A DNA stretch of 64,000 bases from Arachnopeziza araneosa (taxonomy: Eukaryota; Ascomycota; Leotiomycetes; Helotiales; Arachnopezizaceae): assembly GCA_003988855.1 (NCBI GenBank), contig QYAI01000003.1, positions 62,001 through 126,000 on the forward strand, read 5' to 3'. Position 1 is the first letter of the stretch, and every line of letters starts with the position of its first letter. This document shows positions 47,735 through 58,235 of the stretch, one piece after another. A program made the translations under genes and the position numbers. The notes beneath the pieces are model-generated. The model ran no database searches. It was not told the origin of the DNA and saw nothing but the letters and a program-made list of their open reading frames with translations.

Positions 47735-49082
47735 CTAGGACCTGAATGACTTGCTAGTTATTGCTCTCTGCCGCTGCCTCAGATGTCCTAAATATGATAG
47801 AATTAAGATACTTTCTAAGTTCCTGTTTAGACTGCTACCTGCATCCTGCGATATATCGACGATGCCAGTCTTCATTCTCTCACAATCGTCCATGAATTTG
47901 CGCATGCGTATCTCCTGTTCTGTATCAGAGAAGCTCAATATACTCTAAGAAAGCCAGAGTCAGTTTTTGGCCAAGTTTCGTTAGTATACTGTATATTGAA
48001 AGGAAGTCAGCACTTTTCTGATTTTCAAACTCTCGGTCTCATCTGTGGTGGATCCTTCGGTTACGTCTGCAAGTTTTAGAAAGTCTTCGACGTCCATTTC
48101 GATTAAGCCGAAGCTTAGTTTGATCATATGATCGGTATAAAACTCAAATTCCCTGGCCGGAATGAGTAGTTGTTCCACAATCATTCGTAGCTCGTGTGAC
48201 TGTTGCCCCAACCTGCTGAGGACTCTTATCTTTAAAGACTGTATGTATATCAGTTACGCGATTCGAGCATTGCAGACGGAGTCACAAATACTATATCGAA
48301 TAGCCTTTCTTCGAGTCGGATAATTTCATCTGCTTTAGTACTTCCCCTTTGTGCTTCAAGGAAATCTTGCATCTTCAAAAGTCTTCCTGAAATTAAAAAT
48401 TATTCTCAGCATTATACTCCGTGCTCTTCTTTCGACAATCCTTTGAGATTTAATAAGCAACGAAATTATCTTACTTACTGTCGTATAACTGAAGACAACG
48501 TCGAAACTGACGGAGAACAAGATTCCAGTACTCAAATTTTGTTGTGATTTCTTGAGCAGCACACAGACAACTGCTGGCTCTATTTTTCATAATCTGAAAT
48601 TCAGATTTCAGGTCATGTCTGAATTCTTTAGGATCCCCAAGTAAGACGATGATATATAAGATCAAGCTCCCTTCTACAATTATGTCGTGAGTTGTAATTA
48701 TGATAAGATTCAAATAGTATTGCGTATCGAAAAAAGCAAGCTGGCCTACATCGCAACAGTGTTGAACATTTGCAGGAATATATTTAAATCTGTAGAAATA
48801 GTTTAGAGCAAGACTAAGACGAGACAAGACTGATTTGGTGGGTTCTAACGGGAAGGTGATGCTGTCATCCTTATCATTATCCTCCCTTTCCGGGGTTTCG
48901 ATCTCGAGTCCTGAGACATCATCCGCACTCGAGATCAATAACATAGCCATGCTTGCAATCATCTTACAAGCAGCGTCCAGAGTTTTTGGCAATTGGTCAA
49001 GCTTATGAGATATGTTCTGATCTCTGACCCTTTGAATCGCATCTCTGCAAGCTTTTTCCACCACAATAGTCCATTCAGTCAT
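47735..49082 (-). CDS. Hypothetical helical protein, paralogue of the C-terminal module of the 42929-47226 gene
   Basis: Four exons: 49082-48479, 48386-48292, 48238-47990 and 47944-47735, introns 92, 53 and 45 bp, 385 aa. All junctions are GT-AG and keep phase. No known domain. The segment CCDVGQLAFFDTQYYLNLI, through AAQEITTKFEYWNLVLRQF to CLQLYD, lines up with CSKIGNLAFAEGINCLHRI, AIIQAFTYWYQTNLHLSKT and LLDLQ in the neighbouring gene. In both, a phase-1 intron follows immediately. The protein has no HeLo-like, TPR or ankyrin part. It is predicted soluble or membrane-peripheral, mostly alpha-helical. It may be a stand-alone partner or a duplicated fragment of its neighbour. Confidence 0.75.
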
Positions 49083-50241
49083 AGGATCCGGATTCTCATT
49101 TTAACAATCCTCTTCTGTTCTATGGATTGGATTAACAGTATCATCAGGAGGGTTTTAATCTAGACCACCATCACCGACAATACTAGCTTCTGGCTCGGAG
49201 TTCATAGCGCGGCTGTGTGATAAGACAAGTGCTAGGGTATAAGGCCAATGCAGAATAAAAGAATTCAATATCAACCAACTTTGACCATGGCGAATAGAGC
49301 CGTGTGCGGCCAAGTTAGGAGTCAAGAGTTGACGAGGCTGGAGAAAAGATAATGAAGAGGGGTCATCCGCTGTAGCTTGGCTCTTAGAGCTCTAATTCGC
49401 TCCTGACGCCTTTGGCTCAACAGAATTTCAGCGCATAGAATCGGTGGGATAGAATTGATAGATTAAGAAGTACCTAATGTCGTATCTAACCCTTTTAATC
49501 ATGATTGCCAATTTTGTTAAATGCTTCTCTTATTGTTCTAGTGAAATTTTCAACAAGTCTCGAGATGAGTATGATCACGTGATCGTCTAGATCAAAACTA
49601 GGTAGGTACCTTCCTACCTAGGTATGAGCCTGGCACGCCACAAGCAGTAGCAAAACGGGCAAAATGGGTTGAATTCACATCCGTAGGTTTGTAGTGATGG
49701 AAAAATCTATTGTAATAGTGCCATAAATAACTTTAACAGCCTAAGAATTTAGATGTAGTTATCAAATGTCCTATTTTGATATCATGAACAAACATTCTTG
49801 AACCAGAGAAACACAGGTCTTACACAAGATATTCCAAATAGTTTGCGAAATTGATGGGGTGATAAAGAGGGATATTAACGAGTTTGGAGAGTATTCAAAT
49901 GAGACATATACAAAGCGTAATATGAGGTGGTCATGTTGGTACGAAGTGAGCTCTCAACCGTACAGCTTCATTCTAGGCTCTCGAACATGATTTCGAGGCC
50001 TTATAGCTGACACCAACGACGACCGCGGAGAAAGAATTGGTGCTACTCTGCACACTCCGTACTAGGAAGATTGATCACTGACGAACAATCTATCACATAC
50101 ATTCACACGTAAACGACGTAAAATTTATCACGACGCATGTTGGTTTGGAACAAATTGACTGAATACTGGTTAAATCTGTGTTTGTCGTTCAAGATCGCGA
50201 CTTACAGGAATCCGGCTATATCCTAAAATCTGCACAACAAA
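49083..50241. other. AT-rich intergenic region with palindromic motifs
   Basis: About 1.16 kb without a supported gene. It contains the 12-bp perfect palindrome GATCACGTGATC at 49573-49584 and, just after, GGTAGGTACCTTCCTACCTA (about 49601-49620). Confidence 0.5.
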
Positions 50242-51116
50242 TCATGATTCCATGACCTGTCGGTCTCGATGGATCTTCTGAAAATGACGCTCTAACAAAT
50301 CTGGGCGAGCAAAAGTCTTCCTTTCGCTTGTCCGCATGTCATAACAGTCTTGAACAGGACATTCATGTCTAGGTGCGTCCAAAGAATGTGTCAAGAAGTG
50401 TCGATCACGGTCTGTAGATTTGTGGAAACTCCATTGGCATCTAGTTGCTGAACAAGTGTAGGAATGCTTGTAGTTGTTCATATGCCGACTATATTTTGTT
50501 AACTCAAAGAGGAGTTTGTGATTCAAGCTACGTACTTCGCTTTGGCAAGCTCAAGGAATGTTCTTGGACATTTTGGACATTTGAAACAGCCATTTAAAAG
50601 AGGAGGTGATGAAGTCCAAGATAGTTGGCTTGGCAAAGATTCGGTGTTTGGCTCCAAACTCTTCGACCCTTGTGGAGTGGCAGAAATAGACATATAATTT
50701 CTGCTCCCATCATCCATTAAAAGACTTGAGGCATCCGATACTGAGACAGTTGAAAAAGAAAACGCGCGCAATACACCTCCGCCTGTGACGTGTTGGCTTG
50801 CATCGGAGACCAACTCAGTGCGGTCGTGAACCGAGTTTAAGCTGTCATCGTGAAGTTCCACGGCAGCATCTCCCCAAGTGCCGTCAGAAGATGAGCACTT
50901 GGAAACGTCATTCAGAGAGGGTATTTCTAATACATTTGGGGCTTGCTGAAGAAGGTCAGATCGAGGATCCAAGGTAGGCAGGTTGTCTGACTGCAGGTAA
51001 CAATCGAGACAAAAGGAGTTGAGGATTAGGTATTTGGTGCGCAGGTGCCCACCGCCAAGGTAGCGGTGCACCTGCTGCTTGCCGGATGTGCCCCTCCAAG
51101 GGCGAAATAGCCGCAA
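50242..51116 (-). CDS. C2H2 zinc-finger protein (start uncertain)
   Basis: The 3' part is firm: an exon ending at 50536 and an exon 50488-50242 are joined over a 47-bp GT-AG intron that splits a zinc finger. The join gives CPKCPRTFLELAKANRHMNN and completes C-x2-C-x12-H-x5-H. Two more fingers follow: CSATRCQWSFHKSTDRDRHF with LTH, then CPVQDCYD to LERHFQKIH. The upstream Ser-rich part (about 50537-50990) is open but the frame reaches 51116 only to a TTG. A CTGCAG acceptor at about 50991-50996 suggests an earlier intron and a missing first exon. Three clustered C2H2 fingers at the C-terminus suggest a DNA-binding or nuclear protein. Targets unknown. Confidence 0.6.
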
Positions 51117-51900
51117 ACGCGGCGGAGGAGATGCGTTCCAATAAAATGATCAAATGAAGGCTGGCTGATGATGAAGATTGGGGGAAATCGGGTGCATATT
51201 TATCTCCGACTACTCGACCATAGCCTGACGAGATTGTGGTGGAGGCCTCCAATCAGCGTCTCAGAGATCTGGTCTCGGATCACGAAGTTCGATTTGGATG
51301 AGCAGCAGATCCTCCATGGAGGCCGCCAATGAGTATCAAGAAGGGTTGCTCAGCCACGCCAGCCTGGCAGACTTGCAGCTGGTATGCAACTTTCGACAAG
51401 TCAATGTTGACCTCGCATTCTCGACGCTCTTGATCTTCCTAGCCATATTCAAAATAGCGCAACTGGTTTGCGGGGAGTTCTACTAGAACGCTCTATGTGA
51501 ACCAGGCATTTAAAATGGACAAGATGCGCCCAGTAGATGGGCTGGTGGCTTTTGTCATGTAGCCTTTCCAAGCATCGAGAGCGTGGTTGAGGCTAGCAAA
51601 GAGAAAACTCCAATACAAGAAAGAATAGGAAGTATATGCAACTGTAGGCAAAACCACCACACTAAGAAATAGGTTTTCAATTAGCTATTAAGAGCGTGAT
51701 GGGTTTGGCTTAACAGAATTCTCGATTTCTAGGTCAGGACTGTTATGCTACCGTAGAATGGAATGGGTCGGCCACGGCTCATCTTCGGGCCACATAAGTT
51801 AGCTTATCTCCGAATTCAGACTCCCGACTCTTCAGCCTCAGTGTTACGCACAATCCTCAATGAGCAACTCAATGCTATGAATTCTCTTGATCGGGTCGAA
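51117..51900. other. Divergent intergenic region
   Basis: About 780 bases between the C2H2 gene (minus) and the Zn2Cys6 gene (plus), containing the missing 5' end of the former. A 62-codon plus-strand frame at 51298-51486 with a hydrophobic stretch is not supported as a gene. Confidence 0.4.
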
Positions 51901-54111
51901 ATGTCGACTACAAAGCGCGTGTCCCAAGCCTGTAGGCCATGCAACCAAAAGAAAGTCAAGGTCCGGTTTCAAGATATACCCACTCTACAGCACCTAACTC
52001 ATTCATAGTGCGATGGAGGCTTCCCGCAGTGTAGCACATGCCAGAGTAAGAACGAAGAGTGCTCATATGGACCATCGAAGAGAAGGTATGCCTGCCCGAT
52101 TGTTAGCATAGAATTGATCTGACCTCACCATCAGGGGACAGATCAGGCGGACAGAATACAATGCATTGATTCGAAGTCCTGGCGGGAGTATTGGTCAAGC
52201 TGCGGGGATCATCCAGACACCAAATAATATCACTTTTTCACCTATAAATCCGCAGACACCAAACTGCCTATCTGCGATATCTCCTGCCACCTCGAAGCGA
52301 CTTTTCCAGACCTATTTTGAGTGTATCCATCCGATGTGGCCCCTCCTATATAAGCCTCTATACGCGTCGTTAGACTTAAGTTCTCCATATCCAGCGGTGC
52401 CTACTCCTCTGATACTTGCAATATTTGCCATTGCTTCGTGCGTTGACAAGGGATTGCATTCGACACGGAATGATGGTCCCCAGAAAGATGAAAGTTGCCC
52501 GGAACCGCGAGTTTTCTTTGAAGGTGCTCTTGGTACTCTCCAAGAGGGACCTGATCCCGTTCGTAGTCGGCAAACCCTAAATATATTCTTCCCTTCAATC
52601 ACAAACTGTCAAGTTCTTGTCATCTTAGCTCTCCAACAACATGGTATCGCAGAGTACTCACGCGCCGCTCTCTTGTGTAGTCTGGCAGGTGCCATGGCAA
52701 TTGAGCTACGAATTCACCGAGAATATAAAACCAATGACTTGGTAGAACGGGAAGTTCGTTCACGCCTTTGGTGGAATTTATATATTCTCGAGAAGATGAT
52801 GGCCGGAGAAAGTAAGCGTTATTCCACAATCAATCACGATTTCATCGTAGTGAGGCGAGATCCGGTTCGGCTCCTGTGCCTCCCCTGGAATTAAAATATA
52901 CCATACTAACCGACGTACAGCTGGTCGTCCCATAGTTCTGCGGTCCGGTAGGTCTTATTCTCATACAAAACTTCTATCCATTATTTCAATGACCGGAAAT
53001 GTACATCGCATCTATCTTGTGTATCTACTCTCATAACATCGCCTGGGTCTTGGAGCTTCCTCAATAGTTTTAAATGTTAACCGCGCTAACCCTGAGATAG
53101 AAGAGACAGACTGTCATTGGCCGTCCCTCTCCGAGTCTGATGAGTTTGAGTTGATGTCGCCCAAACTACAATTCTCAATTGGATTAATTCAGAAAAACCC
53201 TATCAAGATGAGGACGGTCTCCGCGCTACATACAAGTATTTCTTTGTCTGTCATTATGGAACGTGTCCACCGAAATATCTATGGTATTGCTGCTCGGAAA
53301 ATTATTCGAGAGGATCAGAACGCTGGGGAACGATTGAGGATACAACTGTGGCGTGAACTACGGGATTGGGAGAAAGATCTTGATGCGTCGCCGCTGAGAT
53401 TGGACCTAAGTGACGAGTTAACATCGGTGCCTCCGGTAATCACCAATATTGTCATTATGCTCACTGGCACGATCTTACTTCAACGTCCTTTCGCGGCCCG
53501 TTGGCAGCCAGAGTTGGCAGTAGAGGAAGCAACATCAAGTCCGTATGAGATATGTCTTCAAGCTGCAAATCGAATTTGTTCCATCCTCGAGAAATATTTG
53601 GGGCGCTTGACCGAAGGGCCATGCGATATGATTTTCAGCATATTTACAGCAGCCAGTATATTTCTGCAGCACTCTAAACGGGTCGACAAGGCTCATGTCG
53701 CTGATACTCAACGCCGGCTGAAACAGTGTATCCATTGGCTATCAGTTCTTGGCAAGAGTTGGAAAACTGCAGGTGCTCGCCGACAAATACTTGATGACTG
53801 TGAGTCTCTGCTAAAATACTATTGTTTGCACAATATACTCAAACCCTTCAGTGTTTACCTTGCCACAGTCTTTACAAGAACCAACAGCAGTAGAAAGAAC
53901 TCCTGTACATCCGCTAGCACCAGATCAGGTACCGCTGAGCGATGTCCCAAATGCTATGGTTCAAACGTCAACGGACTACCAACAATTTGGCGCTGACGAC
54001 TGGTCGTTCCTTAAGGATTTCGGTGACTTCACAGATCAGTTCTACTCCTGGGAAGTTGAACTTCGAGATCTTCTGGACGGACAGTTCACGCTGGATCAAC
54101 GGCCAATTTGA
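51901..54111 (+). CDS. Zn2Cys6 fungal transcription factor
   Basis: Six exons: 51901-51960, 52009-52085, 52135-52811, 52921-52947, 53101-53799 and 53852-54111, about 599 aa. The binuclear cluster has ideal spacing: C11-x2-C14-x6-C21-x6-C28-x2-C31-x6-C38 (ACRPCNQKKVK, CDGGFPQCSTC, then EEC), interrupted by the first intron before C21. The middle is the fungal-specific transcription factor domain: TYFECIHPMWPLLYKPLYA, then LWWNLYILEKMMAGE, and after a 27-nt exon the GRP motif. In-frame ATGs at 51763 and 51877 could extend the N-terminus. The intron 52948-53100 is inferred mainly from frame. It lies just upstream of the amine oxidase gene on the same strand and may regulate it (inference). Confidence 0.85.
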
Positions 54112-54885
54112 TTTAGTAATATCTTGACAGCTTCGCGAGACGATGGTATCCACAGGACACTCTAATATTGAAACATAGGTCCAAATTCTAGATACCAGCT
54201 CTAAGAATATCTCAATATCTCGTAGTCTAATTTTCATATTCAAAATTTGGACCAACATAAACTTTGCGCCCAAGACAGAAGTAAAACAGAGCACCAAACA
54301 CGACCCATCCAATCAGCCCCACACTGCTAGAATTCATATTTTGTTGAGTCACAAGCTGTCACGTTTGGGAATGTACTGAAAACACCTGCAAAACCAGCCA
54401 GCAAATTGCAGTCGCGTCGATCAATGGTCTGAGGCGTCCCAACGTGAAGTTTATCCTTATTTATGCATTTACTCCGTTACGTCCAATGCGCTGAATCCCT
54501 CTGCATGAAAATAAAGCTACATCAAGATTCTTATCTCTATGTTCCAAGTGTACAATCTCCTCAATGCCAAGATGTCAAGACAGATTACATTACGTTTGGA
54601 TATATGTTTCCGGGAGTCGGCTCGGGTATCGGGCGGGAGCGGGTATCGCTTCGGCTCGGCTTCGGGTAAACTTACGGCTAGATACACCGTCACCAGATTA
54701 CGGACTTAAACACCGTGAAAACTCCTCGGCGAGACGGATGAGGAAAAGTGCTAGGAGGGTTCGGAGATCAGAATTCAGGTTCTAATGATGTATAAAGATG
54801 GGCTTCCTCTTTCCTTTGATCAAGTTCTGAATTCAAATTTCAAGCAACTTTTTTGAGCATACGAACATCCACCCAAAACAGGACA
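54112..54885. other. Intergenic region upstream of the amine oxidase
   Basis: 770 bases with a simple CGGGT/CGGCTCGG-rich patch near 54610-54665; otherwise nothing recognised. Confidence 0.5.
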
Positions 54886-57142
54886 ATGGGCTCACTTCAA
54901 GATCTGAGTATTTCCGATTCCTTTCCTCACCCTCTCACGCAACTGTCTGTTGCTGAAGCCAACATTGCCCGTGATGTCATCCTAAAGCTGCACGACAAAT
55001 CAGTTCTTGACTTCCGTACCATCTCGCTTGAAGAACCTCCAAAAGCGGAGCTTCAGCCTTTCCTTGATGCCGAGAGCGCAGGGACTCCTAAAGAAATCGT
55101 TCCTCGACCAGTTCGGCTTGCCCGAGTAGCTTATGATGTGGTAAGCGAGAACAAAGTCTTTGAGTACTACGAGTCGCTCGTGGACATTCGGAATCAAAGG
55201 TTAGCTGGTCGAGAACTGATCGATACGGCTCATCATGCACCATTGACACTGTTCGTATGAAATTCCCTTTCGAAAAGTTGTTGCTAATTGACAACAGAGA
55301 CGAATTTGATCATCTCGTTGCCGCCGTTTGGAGATCACCCCTCTTCAAAGAAGCAATCGCAGAATTCAACCTCCCAGAAGGGTTTGAGGTGGTGGTTGAG
55401 CCCTGGCCTTACGGAGGACCAGACGAAGATGAGGATAGCGCTCGCTACTTTCAAGGCTTGTGTTTTGCACAAGACACGAGGAATAAGAATCCCGACTCAA
55501 ACTTCTACGCCTATCCTCTCCCATTGATTCCTGTCATGGATGCCAAGACGCGAGAGATCGTGAGGATCGACCGTCTAGCTACTGGTGGGAAAGATGATGG
55601 TCATGCCAAAGGAACCAATTCAAAAGATATACTGGCCCATTGTAAGGGTGCTGAGTATGTTCCTGAATTACTCGAGAATGGTACTAGAAAAGATTTGAAA
55701 CCGTTGAATGTCTCTCAACCTGATGGACCGAGTTTCACAGTCTCGGATGAGAGTCTGATTGAGTGGCAGAAGTGGAGGTTCCGAGTTGGATTCAACCATC
55801 GTGAGGGTGCTACCATCCACGATGTACGTTATGAAGGACGAAGCATTCTGTATCGCTTGAGCATTAGTGAGATGGTGAGTTTTCCTCAGACAGTTGATGG
55901 TTTTGACTGACCTCCATCAGACGGTTCCATATGCAGACGCTCGAGCACCATTTCAACGCAAGCAAGCTTTTGATTTTGGAGATGGAGGTGCGGGTAACTG
56001 TGCCAACAACTTGGAACTTGGATGTGATTGTTTGGGTCATATCAAGGTAAGTAATCGACATGAGGTTCAAAACAGCACTGACAAAAATACAGTACTTTGA
56101 TGGAACCACCACCAAGTCTAACGGTACAGTGACTGTCAGTCCAAATGTCATCTGCCTCCATGAACAAGATAACGGCATTGGCTGGAAGCACACAAACTGG
56201 CGCACCGGTCGTGCAGTCGTCACCCGAAACCGCGAACTCGTCGTCCAATTCATCATCACCCTCGCCAACTATGAATACATCTTTGCATACAAATTCGACC
56301 AATCCGGCGGAATCATGGTAGAAACACGCGCTACAGGTATCGTTTCCGTTGTCAACATCGACGCTGGGAAGACATCTGCGTACGGAAACGTCGTCTCCCC
56401 GGGTACGCTAGCTCAGAACCACCAACACATCTTCGCCATCCGGATCGATCCCTCCATCGACGGCCCATCCAACACCGTCCTGGTGGAAGAATCCCACCCC
56501 GTCCCAATCTCCGCGGAACGTAACCCCAAAGGAAACTTCTACGAAGTGGTGCAGACACCGGTTACCACCTCTCAAGGTCTCGACGCTGCACCTCAACACA
56601 ACAGAATCATCAAGATGGCCAATACAAGTAGGAGAAATCCGATCTCGGGTAAACCTGTCAGTTATAAATTCACGCCTGCTCCAACGCAAAAATTACTCGC
56701 TCAACCGGGTAGTATTCAGGCCCGCAGAGCCAGGTTCACCGAACACCATGTCTGGGTCACGAAATATCGCGACGGAGAGCTGTTTGCCGGAGGTCGGTTT
56801 ACGCTCCAGAGCCGGGACGAGATTGGAGGTGTGGCGGATGCCGCGGAGAGGGGTGATCAGGTCGAGGATGGGGATGTGGTTGTCTGGAACGTGTTTGGCC
56901 TGACGCATAATCCGAGGGTGGAGGATTGGCCTGTTATGTGAGTTTGATTCCTTTTGGTTTGAAGGGAAGTGAGAATGAGATGAGAAAGAAGTACTAATCA
57001 TAATGATAGGCCGGTTGAGATCCATCAGTTGCATATCAAACCGGCGGATTTCTTCGCCGCCAATCCGTCCCTCGATGTCCCGTCGAACAAGAATCTTGCT
57101 TCGACGTTGGTGCAGGAGAAGGAGGAGTGTTGTCGGGATTGA
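54886..57142 (+). CDS. Copper amine oxidase (primary-amine oxidase, TPQ-dependent)
   Basis: Five exons: 54886-55250, 55298-55874, 55921-56046, 56093-56937 and 57010-57142, product 681 aa as expected for the family. N2/N3 cystatin-like domains occupy about 1-235 and the large beta-sandwich catalytic domain 236-681. Visible active-site features: catalytic Asp in FQRKQAFDFGDGG (D332), the topaquinone tyrosine Y416 in ITLANYEYIFA, and copper ligands H466 and H468 in AQNHQHIFAI. H628 in GLTHNPRVEDWPVM is the probable third ligand. CANNLELGCDCLGHIKYFDG and CLHEQDNGIGWKHTNWRT are family hallmarks. It oxidises primary amines to aldehyde, ammonia and peroxide, allowing use of amines as nitrogen source. 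The end (EECCRD) shows no obvious peroxisomal PTS1. The first donor is GTTCGT, chosen because it keeps the frame (APLTL-DEFDHLV). Confidence 0.95.
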
Positions 57143-57552
57143 ACTTGGGAAGAAAGTTGTGATTTGATGAGGAAAGTGGGTATTGTATATAGTGTTTAGG
57201 TTGGAATGGTTGAGGGCGTTTATGACGCTAGTTAAAGTCGCAAGCGCTTGACCACCCTACAAAGTCACAGCAGCATTCAATCGGATTAGGGCCGTAATAT
57301 TGCGGAAGAGGTTCCATGCTGAGGCAGATCCTCGTCGTCGCTTCCTCATCCAGCATGTACCTCAGCCCAGATCATAGAGCCCTGTAGATAGACCCTTTCC
57401 ATCTAAAAGACTTGCACGTTCCTTTCCTTTGGCTTTTCTCTACCTTATTCTCTCCTTCACCTCTACCTTCCTCTCTCCAGAGGCAGCCGCATATATTTAA
57501 ATTCCGTCCATATTCATATGAGTATACAGCTGTGATGGAAATATCTATGACT
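57143..57552. other. Convergent intergenic region
   Basis: 410 bases between the amine oxidase stop and the small membrane protein gene. Pyrimidine-rich at 57400-57480; nothing recognised. Confidence 0.5.
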
Positions 57553-58235
57553 CTACTTATACATCCAGAAAACAAAAGCTTCTATACATGTAACAAGAGT
57601 TGCCAGTCCCGACGTCACAGCTACGCCGTAATCTATCCTCCCGGTCAAAATTCCTACAACCACGCCTGCTAAGAGACACAAAACCGTTCCTCCGATAATC
57701 AAAACCCAGATGCCGTACATGCTCATGGATTCTCTGATGACCAGCGTGCTTCTCCCCTTCCGCCCGATGGGAGATGCATGACTAGCCAGGAACCTCCTGT
57801 TCCTGCACAAGAACCCATCAGCCGCGGAGAGAATCAGGGGGTGATTGATTGCCGCAGTGAGTTCGGGGTCTGTTTCTCGGTCTGAGATGATGACACGGCG
57901 GGGTTGTTGTTGGGCCTCTAGGTCGGTAAAACTATTCTTTGAGAGCGTAAGTGTGGGTGACTTTCCTAGCGTGGTTGGAAAAGGAAACAGATTCTTACCT
58001 CTGAGAGGATAGCTTCTTCGATAATGAGCTTCCGGAATATATTTAACCGGTCCCAGATCTGGTAGGGATGCTGTGATTTTGCATGGAGATATCCAGTCCG
58101 GAGTTTGGACATGATGGTTGGTCCCTCGTCCTCAGGCGATAGCTCGAGGAGGTGCAGGTAGGTGGCCCCATTTCGTTTCTGGCAAGTGAATCGCCAATGG
58201 ATTGTTGTTTGAACGTGATCTGTTTCCTTGGTCAT
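57553..58235 (-). CDS. Hypothetical small membrane protein with two C-terminal helices
   Basis: Exons 58235-57999 and 57936-57553 are joined over a 62-bp intron (donor GTAAGA, acceptor CAAAG) that gives AILSE-NSFTDLEAQQQ; 206 aa. The N-terminal about 110 residues are soluble and charged. A conserved-looking DGFLCRNRRFLASHASPIGR segment precedes two hydrophobic helices (about 150-172 and 180-204: YGIWVLIIGGTVLCLLAGVV and AVTSGLATLVTCIEAFVFWM). Family not recognised by name; the layout suits a fungal protein with a C-terminal membrane hairpin. It lies tail-to-tail with the amine oxidase. Confidence 0.7.

Noticed and set aside
51298..51486. 62-codon plus-strand frame with a hydrophobic stretch
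   Set aside because: Short, in the divergent spacer where the 5' end of the C2H2 gene should lie, and no supporting feature.
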